Shown: positions 1 to 5,482 of the stretch, piece after piece
Layout: each line of letters opens with the position of its first letter
Numbering within the stretch: the first letter of the stretch is position 1
Notes under the pieces: model-generated
Databases searched by the model: none
The model's input: the letters and a program-made list of their open reading frames with translations, nothing else
Told to the model about the DNA's origin: nothing
Made by a program: the position numbers and the translations under genes
Source of the DNA: Thermoplasmata archaeon
GTDB lineage: Archaea; Thermoplasmatota; Thermoplasmata; Thermoplasmatales; Thermoplasmataceae
DNA: 7,945 bases
NCBI GenBank assembly: GCA_021797385.1
Contig: JAJZZW010000085.1
Location: 1-7,945 of the forward strand
Direction of reading: 5' to 3'

Positions 1-591
1 TATGGATGCCTTCCAGGAGGAATCTGAAAAAGGTATCACTATTCCCCTAGTACCCAGTATAGATATTCCACCCATAATACCGAGTTTTGGATTGCATGTT
101 TTTTTAGCAATTTCGCATCCACCCGGGGCAGATATTATAACTTTAACCCCGGTTGATAAATTAAACTGTTCTATAATTTCATTTACCGTAGTCCTGATCA
201 TTTTGAGCGGAACTGGATTTATTGCCGGGTGGCCTGGTTTTATGGGCAACCCCTCCTTTGTGACTGTACCGATACCCTCACCACCATCAATGACTATTTC
301 TGGCTCTCCGATCAGTTCCACTCTTGAATAGATATAAAGCCCGGTAGTAACATCCGGATCATCACCCCCATCCTTCTTTATTGCAGCTGAACAGTATTCC
401 TTTGTTATTGTTTGATGCTCTACATGAAATTCGGCTGTTTTTTTAACCGGTAAACGTATCTCAACTTCATTCACAACCTTGCCTGTAAGAAGCATCAAAA
501 GAGCTGCTTTTGTTGCAGCCGTAGCACATGCACCTGTTGTGTAGCCGTATCTTAAATCTGTTCTGTCAGGATTTTCAATATACATTTCCAT
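1..591 (-). CDS. cbiD: CbiD, cobalt-precorrin-5B C1-methyltransferase (partial, C-terminus off the left edge)
   Basis: CbiD takes part in the anaerobic cobalamin pathway, where it methylates C1 of the corrin ring using S-adenosylmethionine after ring contraction. About 195 residues are visible, roughly half of the usual length; the reading frame is still open at base 1. Family signatures are clear in the translation of the minus strand: an N-terminal LRYGYTTGACATAA segment, then DGGDDPDVT, GIGTVTKEGL, a Pro-rich NPVP turn, PGGCEIAKKT and GIMGGISILGT. Two in-frame ATGs, at 591 and 585, could start it. I chose 591 because a GGA lies five bases upstream of it, whereas 585 has no usable spacing. 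Either choice overlaps the end of cbiC (stop at 575-577), which suggests translational coupling. It is the last visible gene of the zinc ribbon-cbiJ-cbiC-cbiD operon. Identity is confident; the exact start is not. Confidence 0.93.
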   Translation of the reverse strand, partial: MEMYIENPDRTDLRYGYTTGACATAATKAALLMLLTGKVVNEVEIRLPVKKTAEFHVEHQTITKEYCSAAIKKDGGDDPDVTTGLYIYSRVELIGEPEIVIDGGEGIGTVTKEGLPIKPGHPAINPVPLKMIRTTVNEIIEQFNLSTGVKVIISAPGGCEIAKKTCNPKLGIMGGISILGTRGIVIPFSDSSWKASI

Positions 592-1174
592 AAGCTTCCA
601 TAGCATTGAAAATTGCAGCTGCTACTGCTGAACCACCCTTCCTGCTGAGGTTTGTAATGAAATTGCCCTTGAATGAAAGTAGTTTAGACTTGGATTCAAG
701 TGCAGATACAAAGCCAACCGGTACCCCAATAATAAGCTCAGGCATGCATAAACCCTCCTCAACACCCTCAAGCAGTGAGTAAAGAGCAGTGGGAGCATCA
801 CCTATAAGATATATAGCATCGGGATATTTTCTGCAGGCTTTCTTCATTGCCACATAAGATCTGGACCTATCCGTATTTCTTGCTTCTGTGATTACATCAG
901 GATCATTTATAAGACATTCCCTGTTTTTATGCCTTGGAATTCCTGCGTATACCATATTGATATCAGTTATTACCTTTCCACCACTTTCCATATATTCTAT
1001 CGCCTTATCAAAAAATCTAGAGAAAACCAGTGACCTACCGAGTTCGAAATCTGCAGTAGCATGTACAACCCTGATTATGATATCAGATTTTAAGGAATTA
1101 TCAAGATTCATTTCTTCCCTAATATAAGCAAAGCTCCGCATATAAATCTCCGCCGGACTCATGCCACCTGACAT
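575..1174 (-). CDS. cbiC: CbiC, cobalt-precorrin-8 methylmutase
   Basis: CbiC (precorrin isomerase family, CobH in the aerobic pathway) moves the methyl group from C11 to C12, turning cobalt-precorrin-8 into cobyrinate. The protein has 199 residues, normal for the family. The segment RVVHATADFE carries the catalytic His at residue 38, equivalent to His43 of CobH. Other family blocks are GDAPTAL (125-131), IIGVPVGFVSALESK (148-162) and RKGGSAVAAA (178-187). The start at 1174 lies two bases after the cbiJ stop. A second ATG four codons in (1162) has an AGGTGG one base before it, too close for a normal Shine-Dalgarno, so the N-terminus remains slightly uncertain. Its end overlaps the start of cbiD. 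It is co-transcribed with cbiJ and cbiD, which act before it in the same pathway. Confidence 0.95.
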   Translation of the reverse strand: MSGGMSPAEIYMRSFAYIREEMNLDNSLKSDIIIRVVHATADFELGRSLVFSRFFDKAIEYMESGGKVITDINMVYAGIPRHKNRECLINDPDVITEARNTDRSRSYVAMKKACRKYPDAIYLIGDAPTALYSLLEGVEEGLCMPELIIGVPVGFVSALESKSKLLSFKGNFITNLSRKGGSAVAAAIFNAMEAYGNVY

Positions 1175-1176
1175 AC

Positions 1177-1926
1177 CTATTTTATTCTTATTTCGTTTAA
1201 AATCTTTTTCATTTCTGCTTCATTGTGCGCAACTCTATTCCATGGAAAATGTTTCCTGGATATAATGATGACATTAATTCCAAATGATAATGCCGCCTTT
1301 ATCTTAGGATCAGAATTAAATCCACTATCCTTGGTTATAAGTGTGTCAATATTATAATACTCCATTATAGCCCTGTTGATTTTTTCATCGAAAGTGCCTT
1401 CCATTGCGATAATATGATCCTTTTTGATGCCCAAGTTAAGTAACAATTTAATATTTTCCGGATCCGGTATGATCCGGATAATAGTGTTTCTGCTCTGTAT
1501 AATGTCTCTGAACAGTTCTATATGTTTTATTCCCGTCGTAACAAATATATTCTTTCCATCCAGGGCTTTTCTTTCCGCAGCTTCATAACTATCTACATAA
1601 TATATTCTTTCATCCTGTATTGCTGTACTTTCCCTTTCATATCTGATCAGGGGAATGCCCGTATCTGCTCCAACTCTGATGCAGGTCTCATGTAAGGAAT
1701 TGGCATATGGATGGGTTGCATCTATTAAAGCTTCAATGGGGTATTCTCTGCATATCGCCATAATGGATTTATAATCTAATTTTCCCATCATGCTCTTTAT
1801 TTTCTCCTTTTCTAGTTTTAAAACTCCATCTTCCGTCGTTGCAGTCGCAATAATATCATACCCGGCATTAGAAAGGTCCAGTGCGAGCTTTCTGGAATCA
1901 GAGGTGCCATCAAAAAGTATTATCAT
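1177..1926 (-). CDS. cbiJ: CbiJ, cobalt-precorrin-6A reductase
   Basis: CbiJ (CobK family) reduces cobalt-precorrin-6A to the 6B form with a nicotinamide cofactor. The 249-residue protein has the family layout: an N-terminal LFDGTSDSRKLA segment (4-15) that opens the first Rossmann-like domain, DATHPYA (69-75), RYER (95-98), VTTGIK (129-134), AMEGTF (174-179, where the family usually has MQGPF) and TKDSG (198-202). These are all landmarks of the precorrin-6x reductase family. The ATG at 1926 is preceded by AGGA eight bases upstream. That AGGA overlaps the zinc-ribbon stop codon, so a Shine-Dalgarno-type start fits an internal operon gene. The gap to the zinc-ribbon gene is ten bases and to cbiC two bases, so all are read from one promoter at about 2150. 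Confidence 0.94.
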   Translation of the reverse strand: MIILFDGTSDSRKLALDLSNAGYDIIATATTEDGVLKLEKEKIKSMMGKLDYKSIMAICREYPIEALIDATHPYANSLHETCIRVGADTGIPLIRYERESTAIQDERIYYVDSYEAAERKALDGKNIFVTTGIKHIELFRDIIQSRNTIIRIIPDPENIKLLLNLGIKKDHIIAMEGTFDEKINRAIMEYYNIDTLITKDSGFNSDPKIKAALSFGINVIIISRKHFPWNRVAHNEAEMKKILNEIRIK

Positions 1927-1936
1927 TTTAATAATC

Positions 1937-2125
1937 CTATTTTTTATTTTCTCTCAATTCCTTCTGGAACTTTTCAATATCCTTTACTTTCACTTCCAGT
2001 ACAAAGGCACCCACATAATTGCAATCATCGCATTTATAAACTGGCCCGGCAATTCCACCGGCAACCCAGTTGATTTTGAGTGATCCGCACTGGGGACAGA
2101 TTTTTACGGTTCTGTAATTATCCAT
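1937..2125 (-). CDS. Small zinc-ribbon protein leading the cobalamin operon
   Basis: This is a 62-residue protein with one four-cysteine zinc ribbon: Cys10-Pro-Gln-Cys13 and Cys32-Asp-Asp-Cys35, separated by a Gly-rich hairpin (VAGGIAGPVY). A charged helix of about 18 residues ends it. The spacing matches small archaeal zinc ribbons, which include putative transcription or nucleic-acid-binding proteins. I cannot name the family or its partner. It is the first gene of the cbiJ-cbiC-cbiD operon, with only ten bases before cbiJ. The ATG at 2125 is supported by a TATA-like box centred 24.5 bases upstream, giving a leaderless start. Its role in cobalamin synthesis is unproven; it could be a regulator, a metal-handling protein or an unrelated passenger. 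No signal peptide or membrane segment is present. Confidence 0.85.
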   Translation of the reverse strand: MDNYRTVKICPQCGSLKINWVAGGIAGPVYKCDDCNYVGAFVLEVKVKDIEKFQKELRENKK

Positions 2126-2144
2126 ATATAATCACATATAAAAA

Positions 2145-2154
2145 CTATATTTAA
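2145..2154 (-). promoter_or_regulatory. TATA-like promoter of the zinc ribbon-cbiJCD operon
   Basis: The minus strand reads TTAAATATAG here. Its centre is 24.5 bases before the zinc-ribbon ATG (2125), the spacing expected if transcription starts at the start codon. No Shine-Dalgarno precedes that ATG. Confidence 0.65.
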
Positions 2155-2190
2155 TTATTTTCAGGAAACATATAATGTTATCATAGCAAG

Positions 2191-2198
2191 TATTTAAT
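2191..2198 (+). promoter_or_regulatory. TATA-like promoter of the crotonase gene
   Basis: TATTTAAT is centred 24.5 bases before the ATG at 2219, implying a leaderless transcript. It stands back to back with the promoter of the cobalamin operon in a 93-base divergent spacer, with about 36 bases between the two boxes. Confidence 0.6.
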
Positions 2199-2218
2199 TT
2201 TATAATGGATATATACAC

Positions 2219-2971
2219 ATGGATTATAATAATATAGAAGTAGTGGAAGAAGATGGCACATGCATTATTTATTTTAAAAGAGAAAAACATATGAATACAG
2301 TAACGGAGGAGATGGTTGATGAAATTATCCATGCAATGAATAATGTGAGCAACAATTGCAGATCGGTTATCATCGGAGGCAGGGGGAATTTTTCTGCCGG
2401 GGCGGATGTAAGCCAATTCCAGGATATTGATACAGCCGGTGCATATAATTTCCATTTAAAACTTAACGAACTTGCCTTATTCTTTAGGAATTACAGGAAA
2501 CCGGTAATTTCGTTTCTAAATGGCTATGTGCTCGGTGGTGGCCTGGAACTTTCTCTTTCCACTGATATAAGAATATGTTCTGAAAACGCTATACTGGGGC
2601 AGCCGGAAATTAATTTAGGTATCAATGCGGGAGCAGGGGGCAATGTAATACTTCCATCTGTTGTAGGTCGTAACAGGGCACTGTATATGATACTTACCGG
2701 GGAAAAGCTCTCTGCTGCACAGGCATATGATTTCGGGTTAGTAGATCTTCTATCAGATAATCCTGAAATGGAAGCAAAAAGAATAGCAGCATTGATTAAC
2801 GGCATGCCGGTGGATACAGTAACTATAGCGAAACGTACTGTAAACAACAGCACGGACAACAATTTGAATATGAAACTTGATTATGAGGCAGCATTATTCG
2901 GAATACTGCAATCCGGGAATAATACAAAGGAAAGAATAAATAAATTTATGAATAAAAAAAAGAAAAAATAA
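2219..2971 (+). CDS. Enoyl-CoA hydratase/isomerase (crotonase) family protein
   Basis: This 250-residue protein has the standard crotonase length. It carries the first oxyanion-hole segment FSAGADVSQF (58-67) and the second, NGYVLGGGLELSLSTD (101-116), followed by GQPEINLGINAGAGG (127-141). Glu110 and Glu130 occupy the places of the two catalytic glutamates of rat enoyl-CoA hydratase (Glu144 and Glu164), with the same 20-residue spacing. Hydration of a trans-2-enoyl-CoA is therefore the best guess; the exact acyl substrate cannot be read from the sequence. The start at 2219 is fixed by a TATA-like box 24.5 bases upstream. The C-terminus is a run of lysines encoded by an A-rich tract that also serves as a probable terminator for the convergent Rieske gene. 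A thiolase 1.2 kb away could act in the same pathway but is transcribed separately. Confidence 0.92.
   Translation: MDYNNIEVVEEDGTCIIYFKREKHMNTVTEEMVDEIIHAMNNVSNNCRSVIIGGRGNFSAGADVSQFQDIDTAGAYNFHLKLNELALFFRNYRKPVISFLNGYVLGGGLELSLSTDIRICSENAILGQPEINLGINAGAGGNVILPSVVGRNRALYMILTGEKLSAAQAYDFGLVDLLSDNPEMEAKRIAALINGMPVDTVTIAKRTVNNSTDNNLNMKLDYEAALFGILQSGNNTKERINKFMNKKKKK
2954..2968 (-). terminator. Oligo-T terminator of the Rieske gene
   Basis: On the minus strand the sequence just past the Rieske stop (2975) reads T6-C-T8, the oligo-T signal typical of archaeal intrinsic termination. It lies inside the lysine-coding 3' end of the opposing crotonase gene. Confidence 0.6.
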
Positions 2972-2972
2972 G

Positions 2973-2990
2973 TTTTATTCTTCTATTTCT
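2973..2990 (+). terminator. T-rich terminator of the crotonase gene
   Basis: Immediately after the crotonase stop (2969-2971) the plus strand is nearly all pyrimidine, including TTTT followed by TTCTTCTATTTCT. It overlaps the Glu-rich 3' coding end of the Rieske gene. The T-run is weaker than the one on the other strand. Confidence 0.35.
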
Positions 2991-3310
2991 ATAAACCCCG
3001 CCTCTTCCCTTAAATTATACGTCTTCAATGTATATTTTTCCATGGGAAGCTGGGGCGCTATGAATGGTGGCTTTATCATTTTGCCTGAATCCAGCTCAAA
3101 TTCTGCATTATGGCATGGGCATATTACATGCTTTCCATCTTCTGCCACGTTTCCAAGTATACACTTCAGATGTGAGCATATTCCGTTAATGCCGTATAAC
3201 TTTCCATCCTGCTTTGTTATAAAAACTACTTCACCTTTTCCCAGGTCAATAGAAACATGATTGCCCGAATTTTCTAGTGCTTTCATGCCCAATATTTTTC
3301 TCCATGACAT
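2975..3310 (-). CDS. Soluble Rieske [2Fe-2S] protein with a bc1-like cysteine pair
   Basis: A small electron carrier with a Rieske iron-sulfur cluster. Cluster ligands, in numbering from the upstream ATG at 3328, are Cys51-x-His53 and Cys70-x2-His73 with 16 residues between the two boxes. Extra Cys56 and Cys72 give the pattern CSHLKC / CPCH, matching the disulfide pair of cytochrome bc1/b6f Rieske proteins rather than the CPH / CPWH pattern common in Rieske ferredoxins. A Pro-rich loop (PPFIAPQLP) follows. There is no membrane anchor or signal peptide, so it is probably cytoplasmic. Two starts are possible, at 3328 (117 residues) and 3310 (111 residues). I chose 3310 because ATATAAAT is centred 25.5 bases upstream of it and the Rieske fold normally begins near MSWRKI. 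A weaker AT-rich box also fits 3328. No dedicated redox partner is adjacent. It converges with the crotonase gene, with three bases between the stop codons. Confidence 0.9.
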   Translation of the reverse strand: MSWRKILGMKALENSGNHVSIDLGKGEVVFITKQDGKLYGINGICSHLKCILGNVAEDGKHVICPCHNAEFELDSGKMIKPPFIAPQLPMEKYTLKTYNLREEAGFIEIEE

Positions 3311-3331
3311 AATATTGTATTCTACCATTCA

Positions 3332-3339
3332 ATTTATAT
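3332..3339 (-). promoter_or_regulatory. TATA-like promoter of the Rieske gene
   Basis: The minus strand reads ATATAAAT, centred 25.5 bases before the ATG at 3310. A weaker AAATATGT (3351-3358) would fit the alternative ATG at 3328. Confidence 0.5.
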
Positions 3340-3408
3340 CTTTTTGATAAACATATTTTAAAAGAGTAATATAAAAATGAATCTCTTAAAAATCGCCCTG
3401 TAATAAAA

Positions 3409-3416
3409 TCTTTATA
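3409..3416 (+). promoter_or_regulatory. TATA-like promoter of the DUF302 gene
   Basis: TCTTTATA is centred 24.5 bases before the ATG at 3437, giving a leaderless start. The divergent spacer to the Rieske gene also contains a short AAGAG/CTCTT inverted pair, too short to interpret. Confidence 0.55.
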
Positions 3417-3436
3417 GTCTATATATATTAATATTT

Positions 3437-3814
3437 ATGTTCATTAAGGATAAAAGTAGGTATGGATTCGAGGATACTGTTAGAATTATTAAGAACTTTC
3501 TGAAGGAAAAAAATTTTGAAATATTTGCCGAAATAGATCACAGAAAGAATGCAATAAAAGCCGGTCTGGATATGCAGAATGAAACTGTACTCATATTCGG
3601 TTCCCCTATAGCAGGGACACATCTTATGGAAGAAAATCCTGAAATCGGTATTGAGCTGCCCGCTAAACTGCTTATATACTCAACAAATGACGATGTTTAC
3701 CTTTTTTATAGAAATCCAGAAGAACTTATAGACACATTCAAGATCATGGAATATAGGGATGTATTAAAAAAACTCAAATCACTCTTTGATAACATTATCA
3801 ATGCCGTTTCATAA
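3437..3814 (+). CDS. DUF302 family protein
   Basis: This 125-residue protein matches the DUF302 pattern. An N-terminal helix (FEDTVRIIKNFLKEK, 11-25) is followed by FEIFAEIDHRKNAIKAGL (27-44), then NETVLIFGSPIAGTHLMEE (48-66), the conserved NPEIGIELPAKLLIY block (67-81) and a strand with a Tyr/Pro turn (YLFYRNP, 88-94). These correspond to the family's FGNPxxGTxLM and LPxKxLV landmarks. The biochemical function of DUF302 is unknown; a swapped dimer of mixed alpha/beta fold is known for the family. There is no signal peptide or membrane segment. It is a single-gene unit, divergent from the Rieske gene, with a leaderless promoter. Confidence 0.85.
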   Translation: MFIKDKSRYGFEDTVRIIKNFLKEKNFEIFAEIDHRKNAIKAGLDMQNETVLIFGSPIAGTHLMEENPEIGIELPAKLLIYSTNDDVYLFYRNPEELIDTFKIMEYRDVLKKLKSLFDNIINAVS

Positions 3815-3911
3815 AAATATTTATCCATGAAAAACCGTATCAAATTCGTTAAAGATAATTTAAATTCAACTTTTCCCCGGTTTAACGGATATTAATCACG
3901 TTTCATAATTT

Positions 3912-4010
3912 CCTGACCCACGGGGAATTCTCAGCCCGGCCCCTGATCAGATGGTCACTGCAATGTGACTCGCAATATGCTGTATCTGAAGCCCATTGAA
4001 GGCCAGGTAG
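3912..4010 (-). ncRNA. Candidate small structured RNA (unassigned)
   Basis: Four stems are mutually compatible. P1 pairs 4001-4007 with 3912-3918 (CCUGGCC with GGUCAGG on the minus strand, one G-U). P2 pairs 3984-3989 with 3947-3952 (UCAGAU/AUCUGA). P3, inside P2, pairs 3965-3969 with 3954-3958 (GUCAC/GUGAC). P4 pairs 3940-3943 with 3922-3925 (GGGG/CCCC). In P1 the minus strand has a G-U wobble where the plus strand would have an A-C mismatch, which favours a minus-strand RNA; one extra wobble closing P3 on the plus strand points the other way. A TATA-like box at 4031-4038 would start transcription near 4009, two bases before P1. I find no tRNA, 5S, SRP, RNase P or box C/D signature. Real or chance structure cannot be settled by eye, and no clear oligo-T terminator follows. 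Confidence 0.3.
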
Positions 4011-4030
4011 CTTTTAGTCTTACGTCGTCA

Positions 4031-4038
4031 TATATATT
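4031..4038 (-). promoter_or_regulatory. TATA-like box upstream of the candidate RNA
   Basis: The minus strand reads AATATATA. With the 24-27 base spacing seen for the genes of this window, transcription would begin at about 4008-4010, at the foot of stem P1. Such boxes are common by chance in AT-rich DNA. Confidence 0.3.
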
Positions 4039-4120
4039 CATAAATCGTATATACTAATAATAAGACATATGATAATTGATGCATTGTTTTTAAATCTTTC
4101 ATTGTTGCCTGTACAGGTGA

Positions 4121-4133
4121 ATTTATAATAAAA
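4121..4133 (-). terminator. Possible T-rich terminator of the thiolase gene
   Basis: Just past the thiolase stop (4136-4138) the minus strand reads CTTTTATTATAAA. It has only a T4 run, so it is a weak candidate. Confidence 0.25.
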
Positions 4134-4135
4134 GT

Positions 4136-5344
4136 TTAAATTAATTCCAGTGTGAGTGTATGACCGCCCCCACCCCCATGGCATATAGTAGCAAGTCCAG
4201 TTTTCATATTCCTGCTCTGAAGGGCGTTGATCAGCGTTACTATTATCCTTGAACCGCTGTTGCCCAGTGGATGTCCGATAGCTATTGCACCACCATTCAC
4301 ATTGAACCTATCCTTATCTACTCCCAGCTGATCCCTAACTATAAGAGAGGCCACTGAAAAAGCTTCGTTATGTTCAACAAGGTCATAATAGTCTATTTTC
4401 TTATGCTGTTTTTCCAGTAATTTTCTTGTTGCCGGGATTGGTGCCTCAACAAAATCCCTTGTATCCAGGGACGCAGAGCTGAATCCCGTAATTTTAGCTA
4501 TTGGCTTCAAGCCGTATTCCTTTAAGCCTTTCCCGGATGATAGAAGAAGGGCAGATGCGCCGTCGGACAACTGTGATGAATTTCCAGCCGTAAGTATGCC
4601 GTTTCTGTCAAATGCAGAATTAAGTTTTGCTAGGTCCTCAATTGAAGTTTTTCTCATCCCCTCATCCTTTGCAAGATTGTCCAGTTTTACAATTTCTTTT
4701 GCGAATTCTCCAGATTCAGTAGCCCTGATTGCCCTGTTCTGGCTTTCCACAGAAAACTCATCGGCCTGTTCCCTTGTCAGGCCATATTTTCTTGCAGAAT
4801 GCTCGGCTGATACTCCCATATGCTCACCGTACAGGGCATCTACCAGGCCATCATTCAGCATTGAATCTTCAATCTTCAGGTTTTTATAAAGCAGCTGTTT
4901 TGGCCCCCATCTGAATTCTGATGGCAATATCAGTGGAGAATTGCTCATATTTTCAAAACCACCTGAAACAATTATGTCATGTTCTCCCAGCATAATCTCT
5001 CTGGCAGCATTTTCCGTGGCAAGCATTCCTGATGCACATACCACATTTACGGTATTCTTTGTTACTTCAGGTTTGAGTCCGGCATAAAATGCGGCCTGAC
5101 CGGCAGGATTCTGTCCCACATTGGCCTGTATTACATTTCCCATTATTACCTCTTCAATTAGATCCTTATCAATTCCGGAGTCTTTTATAACAGCTTTGAT
5201 TGCTGCGGCACCGAGATCGGTTGCCTTTGTTTTTGAAAGTGATTTTCCGAACTTCCCAATGGGTGTACGTTTTGCCGAAACAATGTATACGTCTTCCATA
5301 TGATCAGTATAGCCTATCTCTTTATTTATTTTATTATCGACCAT
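4136..5344 (-). CDS. Thiolase (acetyl-CoA C-acyltransferase family)
   Basis: This enzyme condenses or cleaves acyl-CoA units, as in acetoacetyl-CoA formation or the last step of beta-oxidation. The catalytic set is complete. In numbering from the ATG at 5344 (402 residues), the nucleophile is Cys103 in NVVCASGM, the activating residues are His358 in GGAIAIGHPLGNSGSR and Cys388 in ICHGGGGG, and NEAF is present. The His-Cys spacing of 30 matches Zoogloea thiolase (His348/Cys378). The family core begins at MEDVYIVSAKRTPIG, whose Met is at 5299. I chose 5344 because a TATA-like stretch lies 26-29 bases upstream, while 5299 has neither a convincing TATA box nor a Shine-Dalgarno. That choice gives a 15-residue N-terminal extension. 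A TTG at 5353 is also in frame but lies too close to the box. There is no HMG-CoA synthase or DUF35 partner next to it, so the archaeal mevalonate-type arrangement is not seen here. Confidence 0.92.
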   Translation of the reverse strand: MVDNKINKEIGYTDHMEDVYIVSAKRTPIGKFGKSLSKTKATDLGAAAIKAVIKDSGIDKDLIEEVIMGNVIQANVGQNPAGQAAFYAGLKPEVTKNTVNVVCASGMLATENAAREIMLGEHDIIVSGGFENMSNSPLILPSEFRWGPKQLLYKNLKIEDSMLNDGLVDALYGEHMGVSAEHSARKYGLTREQADEFSVESQNRAIRATESGEFAKEIVKLDNLAKDEGMRKTSIEDLAKLNSAFDRNGILTAGNSSQLSDGASALLLSSGKGLKEYGLKPIAKITGFSSASLDTRDFVEAPIPATRKLLEKQHKKIDYYDLVEHNEAFSVASLIVRDQLGVDKDRFNVNGGAIAIGHPLGNSGSRIIVTLINALQSRNMKTGLATICHGGGGGHTLTLELI

Positions 5345-5366
5345 GAACGTCAAATAATGAATAATA

Positions 5367-5376
5367 ATATATATAA
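5367..5376 (-). promoter_or_regulatory. TATA-like promoter of the thiolase gene
   Basis: The minus strand reads TTATATATAT, starting a longer AT run to 5361. Its centre is 26-28 bases before the ATG at 5344. Confidence 0.5.
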
Positions 5377-5424
5377 CGCTAGAATGATAAAAATATTATC
5401 AGCTTTGGTTTTTGATGCAATAAA

Positions 5425-5432
5425 TCACGTGA
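5425..5432. promoter_or_regulatory. Palindrome TCACGTGA in a divergent spacer
   Basis: This is a perfect eight-base palindrome, 21 bases upstream of the TATA-like box of the membrane-protein gene and about 50 bases from that of the thiolase. It is a possible regulator site; eight bases alone could occur by chance. Confidence 0.2.
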
Positions 5433-5453
5433 ACACCGAATCGAATAGGAAAA

Positions 5454-5461
5454 TTTAATAA
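5454..5461 (+). promoter_or_regulatory. TATA-like promoter of the four-helix membrane protein gene
   Basis: TTTAATAA is centred 25.5 bases before the ATG at 5483, giving a leaderless start. Confidence 0.55.
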
Positions 5462-5482
5462 TAACTGAATTATCTTAACCGG

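Larger units (their letters stand above)
3815..4135. other. Intergenic gap between convergent DUF302 and thiolase genes
   Basis: This is the only non-coding stretch above 300 bases. Because the flanking genes converge, it needs no promoter for either of them. Its ends are AT-rich and contain nothing I recognise except the perfect 10-base palindrome CCTGTACAGG at 4108-4117. The middle, 3911-4010, has 55 G or C bases in 100, and I treat it as a candidate RNA gene. No frame gives a convincing protein; short translated stretches are broken by stops. Confidence 0.7.

Noticed and set aside
2..331. Plus-strand open frame of 109 codons
   Set aside because: It lies opposite the clear CbiD coding sequence, has no promoter at its start and encodes a Pro/Ile-rich low-complexity chain with no recognisable motif.
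2132..2455. Minus-strand open frame of 107 codons over the divergent promoter region
   Set aside because: It overlaps the crotonase 5' coding region and covers both TATA-like boxes; the product is His/Ile/Tyr-rich without a motif.
3911..4010. tRNA, 5S, SRP, RNase P or box C/D RNA
   Set aside because: There is no T-loop GTTCRA motif, no 5S- or SRP-like conserved blocks, no RTGATGA box C with a paired CTGA, and the length does not suit SRP or RNase P RNA.
3880..4020. Remnant of an insertion sequence (for example a TnpB gene end)
   Set aside because: A short minus-strand frame and GGGG/CCCC stem loosely recall such ends, but no transposase motif, terminal repeats or target duplication can be seen. 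It remains an alternative to the RNA idea.
5351..5353. TTG as the thiolase start
   Set aside because: It extends the frame by three codons but leaves under 20 bases to the TATA-like box; the ATG at 5344 fits better.
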